NCBI GenBank assembly: GCA_963734635.1
Contig: CAVTIA010000011.1
Coordinates: 1 to 64,000, forward strand
Direction: 5' to 3'
Source: DATCJA01 sp963734635
GTDB taxonomy: Bacteria; Acidobacteriota; Vicinamibacteria; Vicinamibacterales; UBA2999
DNA: 64,000 nucleotides
Both the position numbers and the translations under genes were made by a program. The notes below the pieces were generated by a model. That model searched no databases, was not told the origin of the DNA, and saw only the letters and a program-made list of their open reading frames with translations. Below, piece after piece: positions 24,557 through 34,320 of this stretch (its first letter is position 1; each line of letters begins with the position of its first letter).

Positions 24557-26431
24557 TCAGGGCTTGCCCTCGTCAACGACTTCGGCGTCTATGACCTCCG
24601 GCGACTCGCGGGTGCCGGCGCCAGGTTGTTGCTGCTCGGTGCGGGACCTCGCCTGCTCGAGCGTGGACGCAGCGCGACGTAATGCCTCCTGGGCTTGTCT
24701 GATTCGATTGGGATTGCTGCCGCTCACCGCTGCGCGAGCGTCGTTGAGGGCGCGCTCGATGTTGCTTCGCTCCTCGGCCGACAGCTTCGCGCCTTCCTCT
24801 GTCAAGGAACGCTGGACCGAATAGACCAATGCATCGGTTTCGTTACGCAGCTCAATCTCCTGGCGTCGCCGCGCATCATCGCTGGCGTGGGACTCTGCCT
24901 CCCCGACCATGCGAGACACTTCTTCCTTGCTCAGACCCGATGACGCCGTAATCGTGATCTGTTGCTGCTTGCCGGTGGTGGTGTCCTTCGCCGACGTGGT
25001 GAGAATGCCGTTCGCGTCGATGTCGAATGTGACCTCGATCTGCGGCATACCGCGAGGCGCGGGAGGAATGCCGACGAGCTGAAAGCGTCCGAGCGTGCGG
25101 TTGTCGCGAGCCAGCGGCCGTTCTCCCTGCACGACATGGATGTCGACGGAGCTCTGATTGTCGGCGGCGGTGCTGAACATCTCGTTTTTCTTGACGGGGA
25201 TTGTGGTGTTCCGCGGAATCAAAACGGTCGTCACGCCGCCGAGAGTCTCGACGCCGAGTGAGAGTGGCGTCACATCGAGCAGCACCACGCCCTTGACGTC
25301 GCCCGCGAGAATGCCGCCCTGGATCGCGGCACCTATCGCGACGACCTCGTCCGGATTCACGCCCTTGTGCGGCTCGCGGCCAAAGACCTGCTTCACGACC
25401 TCCTGCACCTTTGGCATTCGCGTCTGGCCGCCGACGAGCACCACTTCGTCTATGTCAGTCGTCGCGACGTTGGCGTCCTTCATCACCCGCCGGCACGGCT
25501 CGATCGTGCGGTCGATCAGATCCGCGACGAGGGCTTCGAGCTTGGCGCGCGTCAACGTCATCACCAGGTGCTTCGGACCCGTGGCGTCCGCCGTGATGAA
25601 CGGCAGATTGATCTGCGTCTGGACGGTCGAGCTCAGCTCGATTTTGGCCTTCTCGGCAGCCTCACGCAGGCGCTGCAGCGCCATGCGGTCGTTCCTGAGA
25701 TCGATCCCGTGCTCGCGCTTGAATTCCTCGGCAATCCAATCGACGATCCGCTGGTCGAAGTTGTCGCCTCCAAGATGAGTGTCGCCATTCGTGGCTTTGA
25801 CCTCGAAGACGCCTTCGCCGATTTCAAGAACGGAAATATCGAACGTGCCGCCGCCGAGATCGTAGACGGCGATTTGTTCATCCTTTTTCTTGTCGAGTCC
25901 GTACGCGAGCGATGCCGCCGTCGGCTCGTTGATGATGCGGAGGACCTCGAGTCCTGCGATCTGCCCTGCGTCCTTGGTGGCCTGACGCTGGCTGTCGTTG
26001 AAGTAGGCGGGAACCGTGATGATCGCCTGCGTCACCTTGCCACTGAGGTACGCCTCGGCGGACTCCTTCAGCTTGCCGAGAATTCTTGCGGAGATCTCGG
26101 GAGGAGAATACAACCTGCCTTGAATGTCGATGCGGACATCACCATTTGGCGCCCTTACCACTTTGTACGGCACGAGCGCGATTTCTTCCTGGACCTCCTC
26201 GTACCGGCGGCCCATGAACCGCTTGATCGAAAAAATCGTGTTCTCCGGATTGGTAATCGCCTGGCGCTTCGCTACCTGTCCGACGAGGACCTCCCCGTCC
26301 TTCGCGAAGGCGACGACCGACGGCGTCACACGACTGCCTTCCTGATTGGGTATCACGACGGGCTCGTCGCCCTCCATGACCGCCACGACCGAATTCGTGG
26401 TGCCGAGATCGATCCCGATGACTTTGCTCAT
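24557..26431 (-). CDS. dnaK: Chaperone DnaK (Hsp70)
   Basis: 624 residues from the ATG at 26431 (MSKVIGIDLGTTNSVVAVME). The ATPase signatures VYDLGGGTFDIS and DEVVLVGGQTRMPKVQ, the interdomain linker VVLLDVTPLSLG and the substrate domain (IPRNTTIPVKK, GERPLARDNRTLG) are complete, with a helical lid and acidic tail (EVIDAEVVDEGKP) suited to co-chaperone binding. No grpE or dnaJ lies next to it, so this may be an accessory dnaK copy in a stress island. A UspA fragment ends 17 bp upstream. Confidence 0.97.
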   Translation of the reverse strand: MSKVIGIDLGTTNSVVAVMEGDEPVVIPNQEGSRVTPSVVAFAKDGEVLVGQVAKRQAITNPENTIFSIKRFMGRRYEEVQEEIALVPYKVVRAPNGDVRIDIQGRLYSPPEISARILGKLKESAEAYLSGKVTQAIITVPAYFNDSQRQATKDAGQIAGLEVLRIINEPTAASLAYGLDKKKDEQIAVYDLGGGTFDISVLEIGEGVFEVKATNGDTHLGGDNFDQRIVDWIAEEFKREHGIDLRNDRMALQRLREAAEKAKIELSSTVQTQINLPFITADATGPKHLVMTLTRAKLEALVADLIDRTIEPCRRVMKDANVATTDIDEVVLVGGQTRMPKVQEVVKQVFGREPHKGVNPDEVVAIGAAIQGGILAGDVKGVVLLDVTPLSLGVETLGGVTTVLIPRNTTIPVKKNEMFSTAADNQSSVDIHVVQGERPLARDNRTLGRFQLVGIPPAPRGMPQIEVTFDIDANGILTTSAKDTTTGKQQQITITASSGLSKEEVSRMVGEAESHASDDARRRQEIELRNETDALVYSVQRSLTEEGAKLSAEERSNIERALNDARAAVSGSNPNRIRQAQEALRRAASTLEQARSRTEQQQPGAGTRESPEVIDAEVVDEGKP

Positions 26432-26448
26432 GAAAGAAAGCCTCACTT

Positions 26449-26577
26449 TTAGTCACCATTGGTCAGTGGCCGGACAACCAGAACGGTGCAGGGAGCGTCA
26501 CGAACGACGCTCGCAGCTACGCTGCCGAGCCACATCTCCTTCAAATGGCGGTGCCCGTGCGTGCCGATGAGCCCGAT
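26449..26577 (-). pseudogene. C-terminal fragment of a universal stress protein (UspA-like)
   Basis: The minus strand encodes IGLIGTHGHRHLKEMWLGSV continuing AASVVRDAPCTVLVVRPLTNGD and a TAA stop. This is the ATP-binding G-x(2)-G-x(9)-G(S/T) tail of UspA. In-frame TGA codons stand just upstream (26578-26583) and no UspA N-terminus could be found before them. It is therefore a 43-codon remnant, located directly before dnaK. Confidence 0.75.
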
Positions 26578-26782
26578 TCATCAACATCACAATGCTTCTG
26601 CAAACGACATGACCAGGCGAGCGGGGGTCTTGCTGCATCATGCGGCGTCTGAGCATGGCAGGAACCGTGGTGGTAAACAGTTTGCGTCAGCCCGCGGCGG
26701 TTCCTCGTCTTCAGCACGCATGCCGTTGAGGTGGCCGCCTGCGAGGGGCCAGTGGAACGCGCGAAAGCGCCGGAGGTTGGAA

Positions 26783-27157
26783 ATGTCGAAGTTCGTGACC
26801 GTACCGCCTTCAGAGTGGCGATCGTTCTTTGATCGGCTCTCGAAAGAGCTGCTTGGGAAATGGGTCGAGATCGAAGTCGCCTCGCTCGAGCTGGGCGATC
26901 AGATCACGGCCGAATGGATCCCGATGTTGGGCATCACGTACGACTCGCGGGACGATCTGCTCGACGTGGCGCTCGATCGCGTCGATCACCTCATCCGGCA
27001 TCCCCAGGAGATCGTCGTCGAGGAAGGGCCAATGGGTGTCATGAGCGTCGCTGTTGTGGACAAAGAAGGTGTGCGGCAGGTGGTGAGGATCAGGGAGCCA
27101 TTCATGCTGCCCTCTTCGAGCAAGCAGGAGGTCGGCGCGTCGAAAAAAGGCGCGTAG
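26783..27157 (+). CDS. DUF5335-like protein
   Basis: 124 residues from the ATG at 26783, preceded by GGAGGTTGG. Sequence features are PPSEWRSFFDRLSKELLGKW, VEIEVASLELGDQITAEWIP, ITYDSRDDLLDVALDRVDHL and HPQEIVVEEGPMGVMSVAV. This is the small acidic domain seen in the DUF5335 family, usually found near stress and regulatory genes. No catalytic residues are evident and no signal peptide is present. A longer frame starting at 26459 has no support. It is followed closely by the Gln-rich peptide gene. Confidence 0.8.
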   Translation: MSKFVTVPPSEWRSFFDRLSKELLGKWVEIEVASLELGDQITAEWIPMLGITYDSRDDLLDVALDRVDHLIRHPQEIVVEEGPMGVMSVAVVDKEGVRQVVRIREPFMLPSSSKQEVGASKKGA

Positions 27158-27213
27158 TGGCTGGGCGACATCGGCTCCCCCTTTGCAACCTAAACCGCAT
27201 AGGAGGCTTTGAG

Positions 27214-27384
27214 ATGCGCAAGCAGGATCGTGTCGCACAGCAACAGCAGAGCCGTCCGCAAAAGGAGTCCGACAAGCAGACGCAGCCCGGCCAGCGACAG
27301 CAGGAGCAGGTCAAGGGTAGCGGCTTACAGGATCAGACCCGGCGACCCCCGCGGCAGGGAGGACGGCTTCCGCTTCCTGACTGA
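27214..27384 (+). CDS. Small Gln-rich basic peptide
   Basis: 56 residues from ATG 27214, with a strong AGGAGGCTTTGAG ribosome site. The sequence is dominated by Q, K, R and P (RKQDRVAQQQQSRPQKESDK, ending RRPPRQGGRLPLPD). It is probably intrinsically disordered. Its position directly after DUF5335 and its good ribosome site support expression. No family was recognised. Function unknown. Confidence 0.6.
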   Translation: MRKQDRVAQQQQSRPQKESDKQTQPGQRQQEQVKGSGLQDQTRRPPRQGGRLPLPD

Positions 27385-27398
27385 CGTGGCGCCGAACC

Positions 27399-27456
27399 GT
27401 ACGTAGCGTCCGGCTTCAGCCCGACGTCGTACGTCAGTGTCCGGCTTTAGCCGGAC
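27399..27456. repeat. Tandem pair of REP-like palindromes
   Basis: The first copy, CGTACGTAGCGTCCGGCTTC (27399-27418, continuing AGCCCGAC), has one mismatch in its arm. The second, GTACGTCAGTGTCCGGC plus TTTAGCCGGAC (27429-27456), has a perfect arm. Both carry the CGTACGT lead that recurs at other copies in the window. They lie between the Gln-rich peptide and MFS genes. Confidence 0.85.
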
Positions 27457-27536
27457 GGTCAAGCCGCACCGTGGCCTGACATCCCGATCGGCGATAATCG
27501 CGTCTCGATGCGCGAACGGCGGAGATCAGGCCCAGC

Positions 27537-28832
27537 GTGAACCGGCTCGGTGCGGCAGGGTGGCGCATCGTGCTGCTCGCGAGTCTGGGCGGCACGCTCG
27601 AGTTCTACGATTTCGTCATCTTCGGCGTGTTCGCCGGTGATATTGCAAACGCGATCTTCCCGAACATCTCACCGCTCGTCTCCCTGATCGCGTCGTTCGC
27701 CGCCTTCGCGACGGGCTATCTCGCACGTCCGCTGGGCGGCATCGTGCTGAGCCATTACGGCGACCGATTCGGCCGCCGGCGAGTATTTCTCTGGTCGCTC
27801 TTCGTGATGTCGGCCGCAACGCTCGGCATGGGACTCGTACCCTCGTACGCGCAGTGGGGCATCGCGGCAAGCGCCCTGATGGTGATCCTCCGGCTGATTC
27901 AGGGCTTCTGTCTTGGCGGCGAGCTGCCCGGCGCGCTCACCTATGTGGTGGAGACGACGCCGCGTCTTGCGCCGCTGGTGTGCAGCGTGGTGTTCGCATG
28001 CGTGACCGCCGGAGTGGCCGTTGCGACAGCCACGAGCCTGGCCGTTCGTACGTTGCTTCCTCCCGATCTCGTTCCGATCTACGGCTGGCGCGCCGCGTTC
28101 ATCCTCGGAGGCCTCGCGGGCGTGCTGAGCTTCATGCTGCGCCGGTCGCTCGAAGAGTCGCCGGAGTTCGCACGAATGCGTGCGCTCGCAGCTCGGCGGC
28201 CGTTCCGCGAGTTGTTACGCACCCATGCGGCGCAGGTTCTCGTCGGATGCGCCGTCCTGGCGGGAACGGCATGCTTTACGGGGCTGTTCTTCTCGCACCT
28301 GCCGGCGTACCTCGGGGCTGTCCTCAAGTACGACCCGCGCGAGGCGGTGCGCGGCCAGACGATTGCCGTCCTGGCGCATGCGGCCGGCATTCTCCTGGTG
28401 GGCTGGATCGGCGAGCGTATCCCGCCACGATATCTGCTGCGGGCCGGAGTGATTGTGATCCTGCTCTTCGCCTACCCGTTCTATGCGGCTCTCGAGACCC
28501 GCGCGATGAACTTGACCCTCATCCTGGTACTGGCGGGGCTCGCGGCCGGACTCGCCAACGGATCGTTTGCCGTCGTCCTCACGGATCTGTTCCCCACGCG
28601 CATCCGGTTCTCCGGCGTCGCACTCTCATTCAACATCGCATTCACCGTGTTCAGCGGAATGTCTCCGCTCGTCGCGACCACGCTGATTCGCGAGACGGGA
28701 CGTCTAGCGGCGCCGGCGGTGCTCGCGGCTGGAACTGCACTGATTACGCTGATTGGCAGCTTATGGCTCCAGCGGTACGGCGGACAGGTCCTCCGGCGCT
28801 CCGCCTCCGCCGAAGATGCGGTCGCCTCGTGA
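27537..28832 (+). CDS. MFS transporter, metabolite:H+ symporter (MHS/ProP-like)
   Basis: 431 residues from GTG 27537 and about 12 membrane helices. Family signatures are GGTLEFYDFVIFGVFAG in helix 1, ARPLGGIVLSHYGDRFGRRR (the D-R-x-GRR loop 2-3 motif), RLIQGFCLGGELPGALTYV in helix 4-5 and DLFPTRIRFSGVALSFN in the second half. This subgroup carries dicarboxylates, betaine or similar solutes with protons. Substrate cannot be assigned and there is no catabolic gene next to it. Confidence 0.9.
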   Translation: MNRLGAAGWRIVLLASLGGTLEFYDFVIFGVFAGDIANAIFPNISPLVSLIASFAAFATGYLARPLGGIVLSHYGDRFGRRRVFLWSLFVMSAATLGMGLVPSYAQWGIAASALMVILRLIQGFCLGGELPGALTYVVETTPRLAPLVCSVVFACVTAGVAVATATSLAVRTLLPPDLVPIYGWRAAFILGGLAGVLSFMLRRSLEESPEFARMRALAARRPFRELLRTHAAQVLVGCAVLAGTACFTGLFFSHLPAYLGAVLKYDPREAVRGQTIAVLAHAAGILLVGWIGERIPPRYLLRAGVIVILLFAYPFYAALETRAMNLTLILVLAGLAAGLANGSFAVVLTDLFPTRIRFSGVALSFNIAFTVFSGMSPLVATTLIRETGRLAAPAVLAAGTALITLIGSLWLQRYGGQVLRRSASAEDAVAS

Positions 28833-29042
28833 CCGCATCTGGCTCATCGCTTCGTCAGCGAGGTTTGCGATCGCGCCGACCTGACGACCGCCGGCCAACT
28901 CTCTACATCTGTCCGTGACGAAGTCCATCGACGCGTCCTGTCGCGTGGACTCGTGCAAATAACGTCTCGCAATCGGCGATTCCCTTTTTGGCACAACAAT
29001 GGCTTCAGTCGCCGAGCCAGCGTCCCCCAACAAGGAGTGAAC

Positions 29043-32000
29043 GTGCTCCAGGGTTTACGTGTGCCTGTCTCCGCCGTCGTTGTCTGCGCAGTTGCACTGA
29101 CGGCCGTTCCCCCCGCGTCGGCTCAATATTTCGGCCGCAACAAAGTCCAGCACAAACAGTTCGAGTTTGAGGTGATCACCACCGAGCACTTCCAGGTGCA
29201 CTTCTACCCGGAGGAGCGCGCCGCCGCTGAAGAGACTGCGCGGATGGCGGAGCGCTGGTACGCGCGCCTATCGCAGATTCTCAAGCACGATTTGTCTGGT
29301 TTGCAGCCGCTCATCCTCTACGCGTCGAGTCCGGACTTCCGTCAGACCAACGTCGTGTCCGGCATCGGCGAAGGCACCGGTGGCGTCACCGAGGGATTGC
29401 GCCGGCGAATCGTGATGCCGGTGTTCGGGACGCTCGAAGAAACCGACCACGTGCTCGGGCACGAGCTCGTGCACGCATTCCAGTACGACATTGCGGAAGA
29501 AAGCCGTGAAGACGGCGCCACTCGGAACGGACTCGAGGTTCTTCCGCTGTGGTTCGTCGAGGGCATGGCCGAGTACCTGTCGATCGGCCATGTCGATCCA
29601 CACACAGCAATGTGGATTCGCGACGCGGCTCGCGACAAGGACAAGCTTCCGTCCGTCGACCAGCTCGACGACCCCCAAAACTTCCCATATCGCTGGGGTC
29701 AGGCATTCTGGGCTTACGTCGCCGGACGCTGGGGCGACAACATCGTCAGGCGAATGCTCGACGAGGCGATCGGATTGGGTGGAGCCTCCCCGGCGATCGA
29801 GCGCGTGCTGGGTATGAAGGACGAGGAGCTGTCAGCACAGTGGCACGAAGCCATTTCGGCGCAGTACGCGCAGACGCTCGAAGCGGGAGCGCGCGCGAGC
29901 AAGACGGGCCGCGCGCTGGCTCCGAACGCAAAGCGGGAACGGCTGGCAATCGCGCCCTCTCTCAGTCCTGACGGCCGCCATGTCGTCTATCTTTCCGAGC
30001 GCGACATGCTCTCTATCGACATGTATCTCGCAGAAGTGGAAACGGGACGTATAGTCAGACGACTGACCAACACCGCGATCGATCCGCATTTCAACAGCAT
30101 CCAGTTCCTGGCGTCGGCCGGCGCATGGCACCCCAGTGATCATCAGTTCGTCTTCGGCGCCATCAAGGACGCATCCCCGGTACTGGCGATCGTCGATACC
30201 GATACGGGCCGGCGCATTCGCGAAATCCCATTTCCCGATCTCGGCGAGATTCTCAATCCCACGTGGTCGCCCGACGGGCGATGGATCGCGTTTTCGGCGT
30301 CCACCGCCGGCCGCTCCGATCTGTTCGTCTACGACCTGACGACGAATACGCGGCGGCAGCTCACCAACGACGCGTTTGCTGACCTGCAGCCGGCGTGGTC
30401 GGCCGAATCGGCGCAGCTGGCGTTCGTCACGGATCGCGGATCCACCGACCTCAATACATTGAACGCGGGCCGGCTCGGACTCGCGCTGATGGACGTCGCG
30501 TCGGGACGAATCGACCTGCTGCCTACATTCCCCCGCGGCAAGAGCATCAACCCGCAATGGGCGCCCGGCAGCCGCTCGCTCTACTTCCTCTCGGACGCGA
30601 CGGGCGTAACCGACGTGTACGCGATTGACGTGGATTCCAAGCGGATGCGCCGGCTGACGCACCTCGACGCTGGAGTAAGCGGCATCACGGCGCTCAGCCC
30701 CGCACTCTCGGCGGCTGTGGACGCCAACCGAATCGCCTTCACCGGCTACGAGGAAGGACGAATCGGGATCTATTTCATCGAGTCACGGGAAGCATTGAAC
30801 GGCGCCGCTGTGGAGTCGACGGTGGCGGAAGATATTCCAGCCGCGGCCCTGCTGCCGCCGGCGATGCGAGACCAACGAGCTCGTGTCAGCCGCGCTCGCC
30901 GACGCGACCACGGGCCTGCCCGCGGCGGTCGCTGACCCGACGCCGTACCGCGCGCGACTCGGCCTGAATGCGGTGTCGCAGCCGTACGTCTCCGCTGGAT
31001 ATGGACCGCTACGGCGGCATGTTCGGGGGCGGAATCGCGCTCTCGTTCGGCGACATGCTCGGTAATCACAACCTGTACGCCGCCGTGGATGCGAACACGT
31101 ATGGGGACTTCAGCGACCTCCATCGCAATACCGGCGGCATCGTCGCCTACACGAACTTGACGAATCGCTGGAATTGGGGCGTCAGCGGCGGTCAGATTCC
31201 GTACCTCACCGGCTATACGGTCGCTCGTGCGACGACCACCGGGTTCGCCGAACAGGAAGTGATCTTCCGTCAGACGTTTCGCGGCGTCGATGGCCGCGTT
31301 TCATATCCGCTGAGCACTGCGCGCCGCGTGGAGCTGGGGGCCGGCTTCCAGACAATCTCGTTCGACCAGCAGATACGGACGAGTCAGTATTCGCGCAGCG
31401 GGCAGTTCATCGGACGGAACACCGAGCGCACGTCCCTTGGCGAGACGCTGCAGATGTCCACCGCTACAGCCGCTTTGGTATACGACACGGCGGTGTTCGG
31501 CGCGACGAGCCCGGTGTCCGGTCAGCGGTCGCGTTTCGAGGTGACACCAGCCTTCGGCTCACTCGACTTCACGACGGCGATCGCAGACTACCGGCGCTAC
31601 TTCATGCCCGCGCCGTTCTACACGTTCGCCACGCGCCTCATTCAGTACGGCCGCTACGGAAACGACAGCACCAGCACCTCGCTGTATCCGCTGTACCTCG
31701 GATATCCCGAGTTCGTCCGAGGATACGGAGTCGGTTCGATTCGTGCGGACGAGTGCGTTGCCGGTCCGGCTGGAGGCACGTGCGAGGTGTACGACCGTTT
31801 GCTCGGATCGCGTCTACTGGTGGGCAACGTCGAGCTGCGCTTCCCGCTGCTGCGACCGTTTGGCGTTCGGAGCGGGATGTACGGGCCCGTACCGATCGAG
31901 GTGGCGTTCTTTGCCGACGGCGGTGTGGCCTGGACCGGTTCCGAGCGTCCGTCGTTCTTCGGCGGCAGCCGCGAGCCGATCTCGAGCACTGGCGTGTCGT

Positions 32001-32110
32001 TCCGCGTGAGCCTGTTCGGCTACGCCGTCGCGCAGATTGATTACGCGTATCCGCTCCAGCGGCCCGAGCGCGGCTGGGTCTGGGCGTTCAACCTGATCCC
32101 GGGATTCTGA
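29043..32110 (+). pseudogene. Metallopeptidase + TolB-like propeller + outer-membrane barrel protein (two single-base frameshifts)
   Basis: GTG 29043 follows AAGGAGTGAAC; a signal peptide ends at PPASAQ. The N-terminal domain has HELVH at residues 140-144 with a downstream Glu in FVEGMAEYLS, a gluzincin-type zinc site. A WD40/PD40 propeller follows (LSPDGRHVVYLS, PTWSPDGRWIAFSA, QPAWSAESAQLAFVTD, INPQWAPGSRSLYFLS). The C-terminal third (GGMFGGGIALSFGDMLGNHN to YAYPLQRPERGWVWAFNLIPGF) is a BamA/surface-antigen-like barrel. Extra bases near 30866 and 31007 break the frame; removing both gives about 1020 residues. It is probably outer-membrane anchored with a peptidase domain. Confidence 0.85.
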
Positions 32111-32154
32111 GTCAGGATGATCCTTGGACGTTGCGGCGCAACCGACCAACGTGA

Positions 32155-32545
32155 CTAGCGCGTCGCGACGGCGAGGTAGGCGATCAGATCGTCGCGCTGA
32201 GACTGATCGGTCAATTCCCGCAAACGCCATGCGATTGCCGGGAATGAACGCCTGAGGATCTGCGATGTATCTGTCGAGCGTGGCGGCGTCCCATGTGACG
32301 TCGCTGCGCTTCATCGCCGCCGAGTAGCGAAAGTCCTCCAGCGAGCCCGCCTTGCGGCCGATGACGCCTTTCAGTGTGGGGCCGTCGTCTTTGCCCGAGC
32401 CGTCGAGCGAATGGCACGCGGCGCACTGTTCGAACGCGACCTTCCCTTTTTCGACATCGGCGCCGCGTACGAACGCGACGGAGATTGTCACGATCAGGAT
32501 CGCGCAACCGCTCACCACGACCGGCCACCCACGACCGTGACGCAT
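32155..32545 (-). pseudogene. Small c-type cytochrome (single-base frameshift near C-terminus)
   Basis: ATG 32545 overlaps the GMC gene stop (TAATG), so it is translationally coupled. A signal/anchor helix (VVVSGCAILIVTISVAFVRG) is followed by a class I heme site CAACHS, DGPTLKGVIGRKAG and the axial Met region PGNRMAFAG. An extra A near 32215 shifts the frame. The correct end LTDQSQRDDLIAYLAVATR lies in the next frame. Corrected length is about 129 residues. It probably accepts electrons from the flavoprotein encoded upstream. Confidence 0.85.
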
Positions 32546-34314
32546 TACGTGATCAACCCAGGCCGATTGCGGAACTTCGTCTTGATCGCATCGGCGGTCC
32601 AGTAGGCGAGCGCACCGACTGGGCCTGTCGGGTTGTACGCCGAGTTGTGAGGGAAGGCGCTCGCACCGATCACGAACACGTTCGGCACCACCCACGACTG
32701 CAGATACTTGTTCACGGCACTGTTGCCCGGTGACGTTCCCATGATCGCGCCGCCGGTGTTGTGCGTGGACTGATACGGCACGATCGAGTAATCGCCGAGT
32801 GTACCGGGACCGGTCATGCTCGTCGCCTTCATGCTGCGGGCAATCTCGGCCGCTTTCTGTCCGACGAAGCCGACCACCTTCTTGTCGTTCTCGAGAAAGT
32901 TGTACGTGAGCCTGAGCAGCGGCTGCCCGAACACGTTCTTGTACGTGGGATCGAGGTCGTACGCATTGAACCGGTTCGGCATGTTGCTCGCCGTCACGCC
33001 GATGTTCATCGCCCGCAGATACCACTTCGCCGTCGCCTTCTTCCACTCGGCGCCCCAGCGCGGCGTACCGGCAGGAACGGGCCGATATCCAATCGGCCGG
33101 CCGTTGCTCTGGCCAACAGCGATCGTCGCGCCGCCGATGGCTCCCATCGCCGCGCGATCGAACTGATCGCTGGCGTGGAAGTCGTCCAGCGTGACGCCGA
33201 ATGCGCCGCTGGCCATGAACGGATTGAAGATCTTGTCCTCGAAAAACAGCGTCACGCCGCCGCCGCCCGGCTGGTAGCAGTAGTTCTTCCCGACGATCCC
33301 CTTCTGGGTCGTCGAGTCGTAGGGTGCGCCAATTCCTGAGAGCAGCATCAGGTGGACGTTGTTGATCGCATACGCACAGAGCGCAACGATGCCGGCGGGC
33401 TGCTCGTACTCCTGCCCGGTGGAGACATCGGTGTAGGCCACACCAATCGCCTTCTTCTTCGTCGAGTCGAGCAGCACCTTCGTCACCCACGAATGCGTCC
33501 GGAGCTCGAACGTGGGCTGCGCCATCGCCTTCGGAATCACCGTAATGTGCGGGCTCCCTTTCGCGTTGGCCTCGCAACCGAACCGCTCGCAGTGGCCGCA
33601 GTACACGCATGCGCCCAGCCGCGACCCATCGGGATTCGTGTATGCACGTGACGCATTGGCCGAAGGACGCGGGAACGGATGGTAGCCAGCCTCGGACGAG
33701 GCATCCGTAAAGAGCATTTGCGAATAGCTCGGCTCGAGCGGTGGCAGCGGATAGTCGCGATCCCGCGACTGCTCGAAGACGTTGCCCCCCGGCTGCTTCA
33801 CCCCGCGCAGGTTGCCGGCCTTGCCACTGACACCGGCCGTCCGCTCGAACTTGTCGTAATACGGCTCCATCTCCGCGTACGTCATCGGCCAGTCCTGCAC
33901 CGGCATGTCCGCAGGAATGAATGACCGGCCGTAGCGCTGCTCGTAGTGCGACCGCAACGTGTGATCGATGCCGGTCCACCGCCATGTCACGCCGTTCCAG
34001 TGCACGCCGGCGCCGCCGAGCCCTTCGCCCGGAAGAAACGATCCGAGCTGCCGCATCGGCAGCGCAGCCTCGGACTGGCTGTGGCGGAACGTCAGAGTAT
34101 CGCGCGACGGGTTCTGCATCAACGCGTGCCGTGACGCGTACTTGAGCTCGTCGCGAATCTGGGGGATAGCAAAATCCGGGTTGGTGCTGCGCATCCCGCC
34201 GCGTTCGAGCGCGACCACCCGCATACCCGCTTCGCTCAGCTCTTTCGCAAGTATGCCGCCGGTCCATCCGAGACCGACGACGACGACGTCAACTTCCTTG
34301 AGGCGTGTGGCCAT
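32545..34314 (-). CDS. GMC-family FAD oxidoreductase, gluconate-2-dehydrogenase large-subunit type
   Basis: 589 residues. The N-terminal Rossmann VDVVVVGLGWTGGILAKEL lacks a signal peptide, consistent with export as a complex with the Tat-targeted subunit 3. GEGLGGAGVHWNGVTWRW is the GMC signature. The Cys cluster CVYCGHCERFGC could bind Fe-S or be structural. The C-terminal active-site region has STHNTGGAIMG and NPTGPVGALAYWTAD. Known relatives oxidise gluconate, 2-ketogluconate, sorbitol or fructose in the periplasm; the substrate here is unknown. It starts 6 bp after subunit 3. Confidence 0.92.
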   Translation of the reverse strand: MATRLKEVDVVVVGLGWTGGILAKELSEAGMRVVALERGGMRSTNPDFAIPQIRDELKYASRHALMQNPSRDTLTFRHSQSEAALPMRQLGSFLPGEGLGGAGVHWNGVTWRWTGIDHTLRSHYEQRYGRSFIPADMPVQDWPMTYAEMEPYYDKFERTAGVSGKAGNLRGVKQPGGNVFEQSRDRDYPLPPLEPSYSQMLFTDASSEAGYHPFPRPSANASRAYTNPDGSRLGACVYCGHCERFGCEANAKGSPHITVIPKAMAQPTFELRTHSWVTKVLLDSTKKKAIGVAYTDVSTGQEYEQPAGIVALCAYAINNVHLMLLSGIGAPYDSTTQKGIVGKNYCYQPGGGGVTLFFEDKIFNPFMASGAFGVTLDDFHASDQFDRAAMGAIGGATIAVGQSNGRPIGYRPVPAGTPRWGAEWKKATAKWYLRAMNIGVTASNMPNRFNAYDLDPTYKNVFGQPLLRLTYNFLENDKKVVGFVGQKAAEIARSMKATSMTGPGTLGDYSIVPYQSTHNTGGAIMGTSPGNSAVNKYLQSWVVPNVFVIGASAFPHNSAYNPTGPVGALAYWTADAIKTKFRNRPGLIT

Positions 34315-34320
34315 AGCTGA

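Noticed and set aside
28761..29033. 90-codon minus-strand frame between the MFS and metallopeptidase genes
   Set aside because: It overlaps the MFS 3' end by 72 bp and the next gene's leader, with no ribosome site or family resemblance; a real antisense gene cannot be fully excluded.
31814..34267. 817-codon minus-strand open frame
   Set aside because: It runs out of frame through the GMC gene and antisense to the metallopeptidase barrel. Only a short part coincides with the real cytochrome frame.
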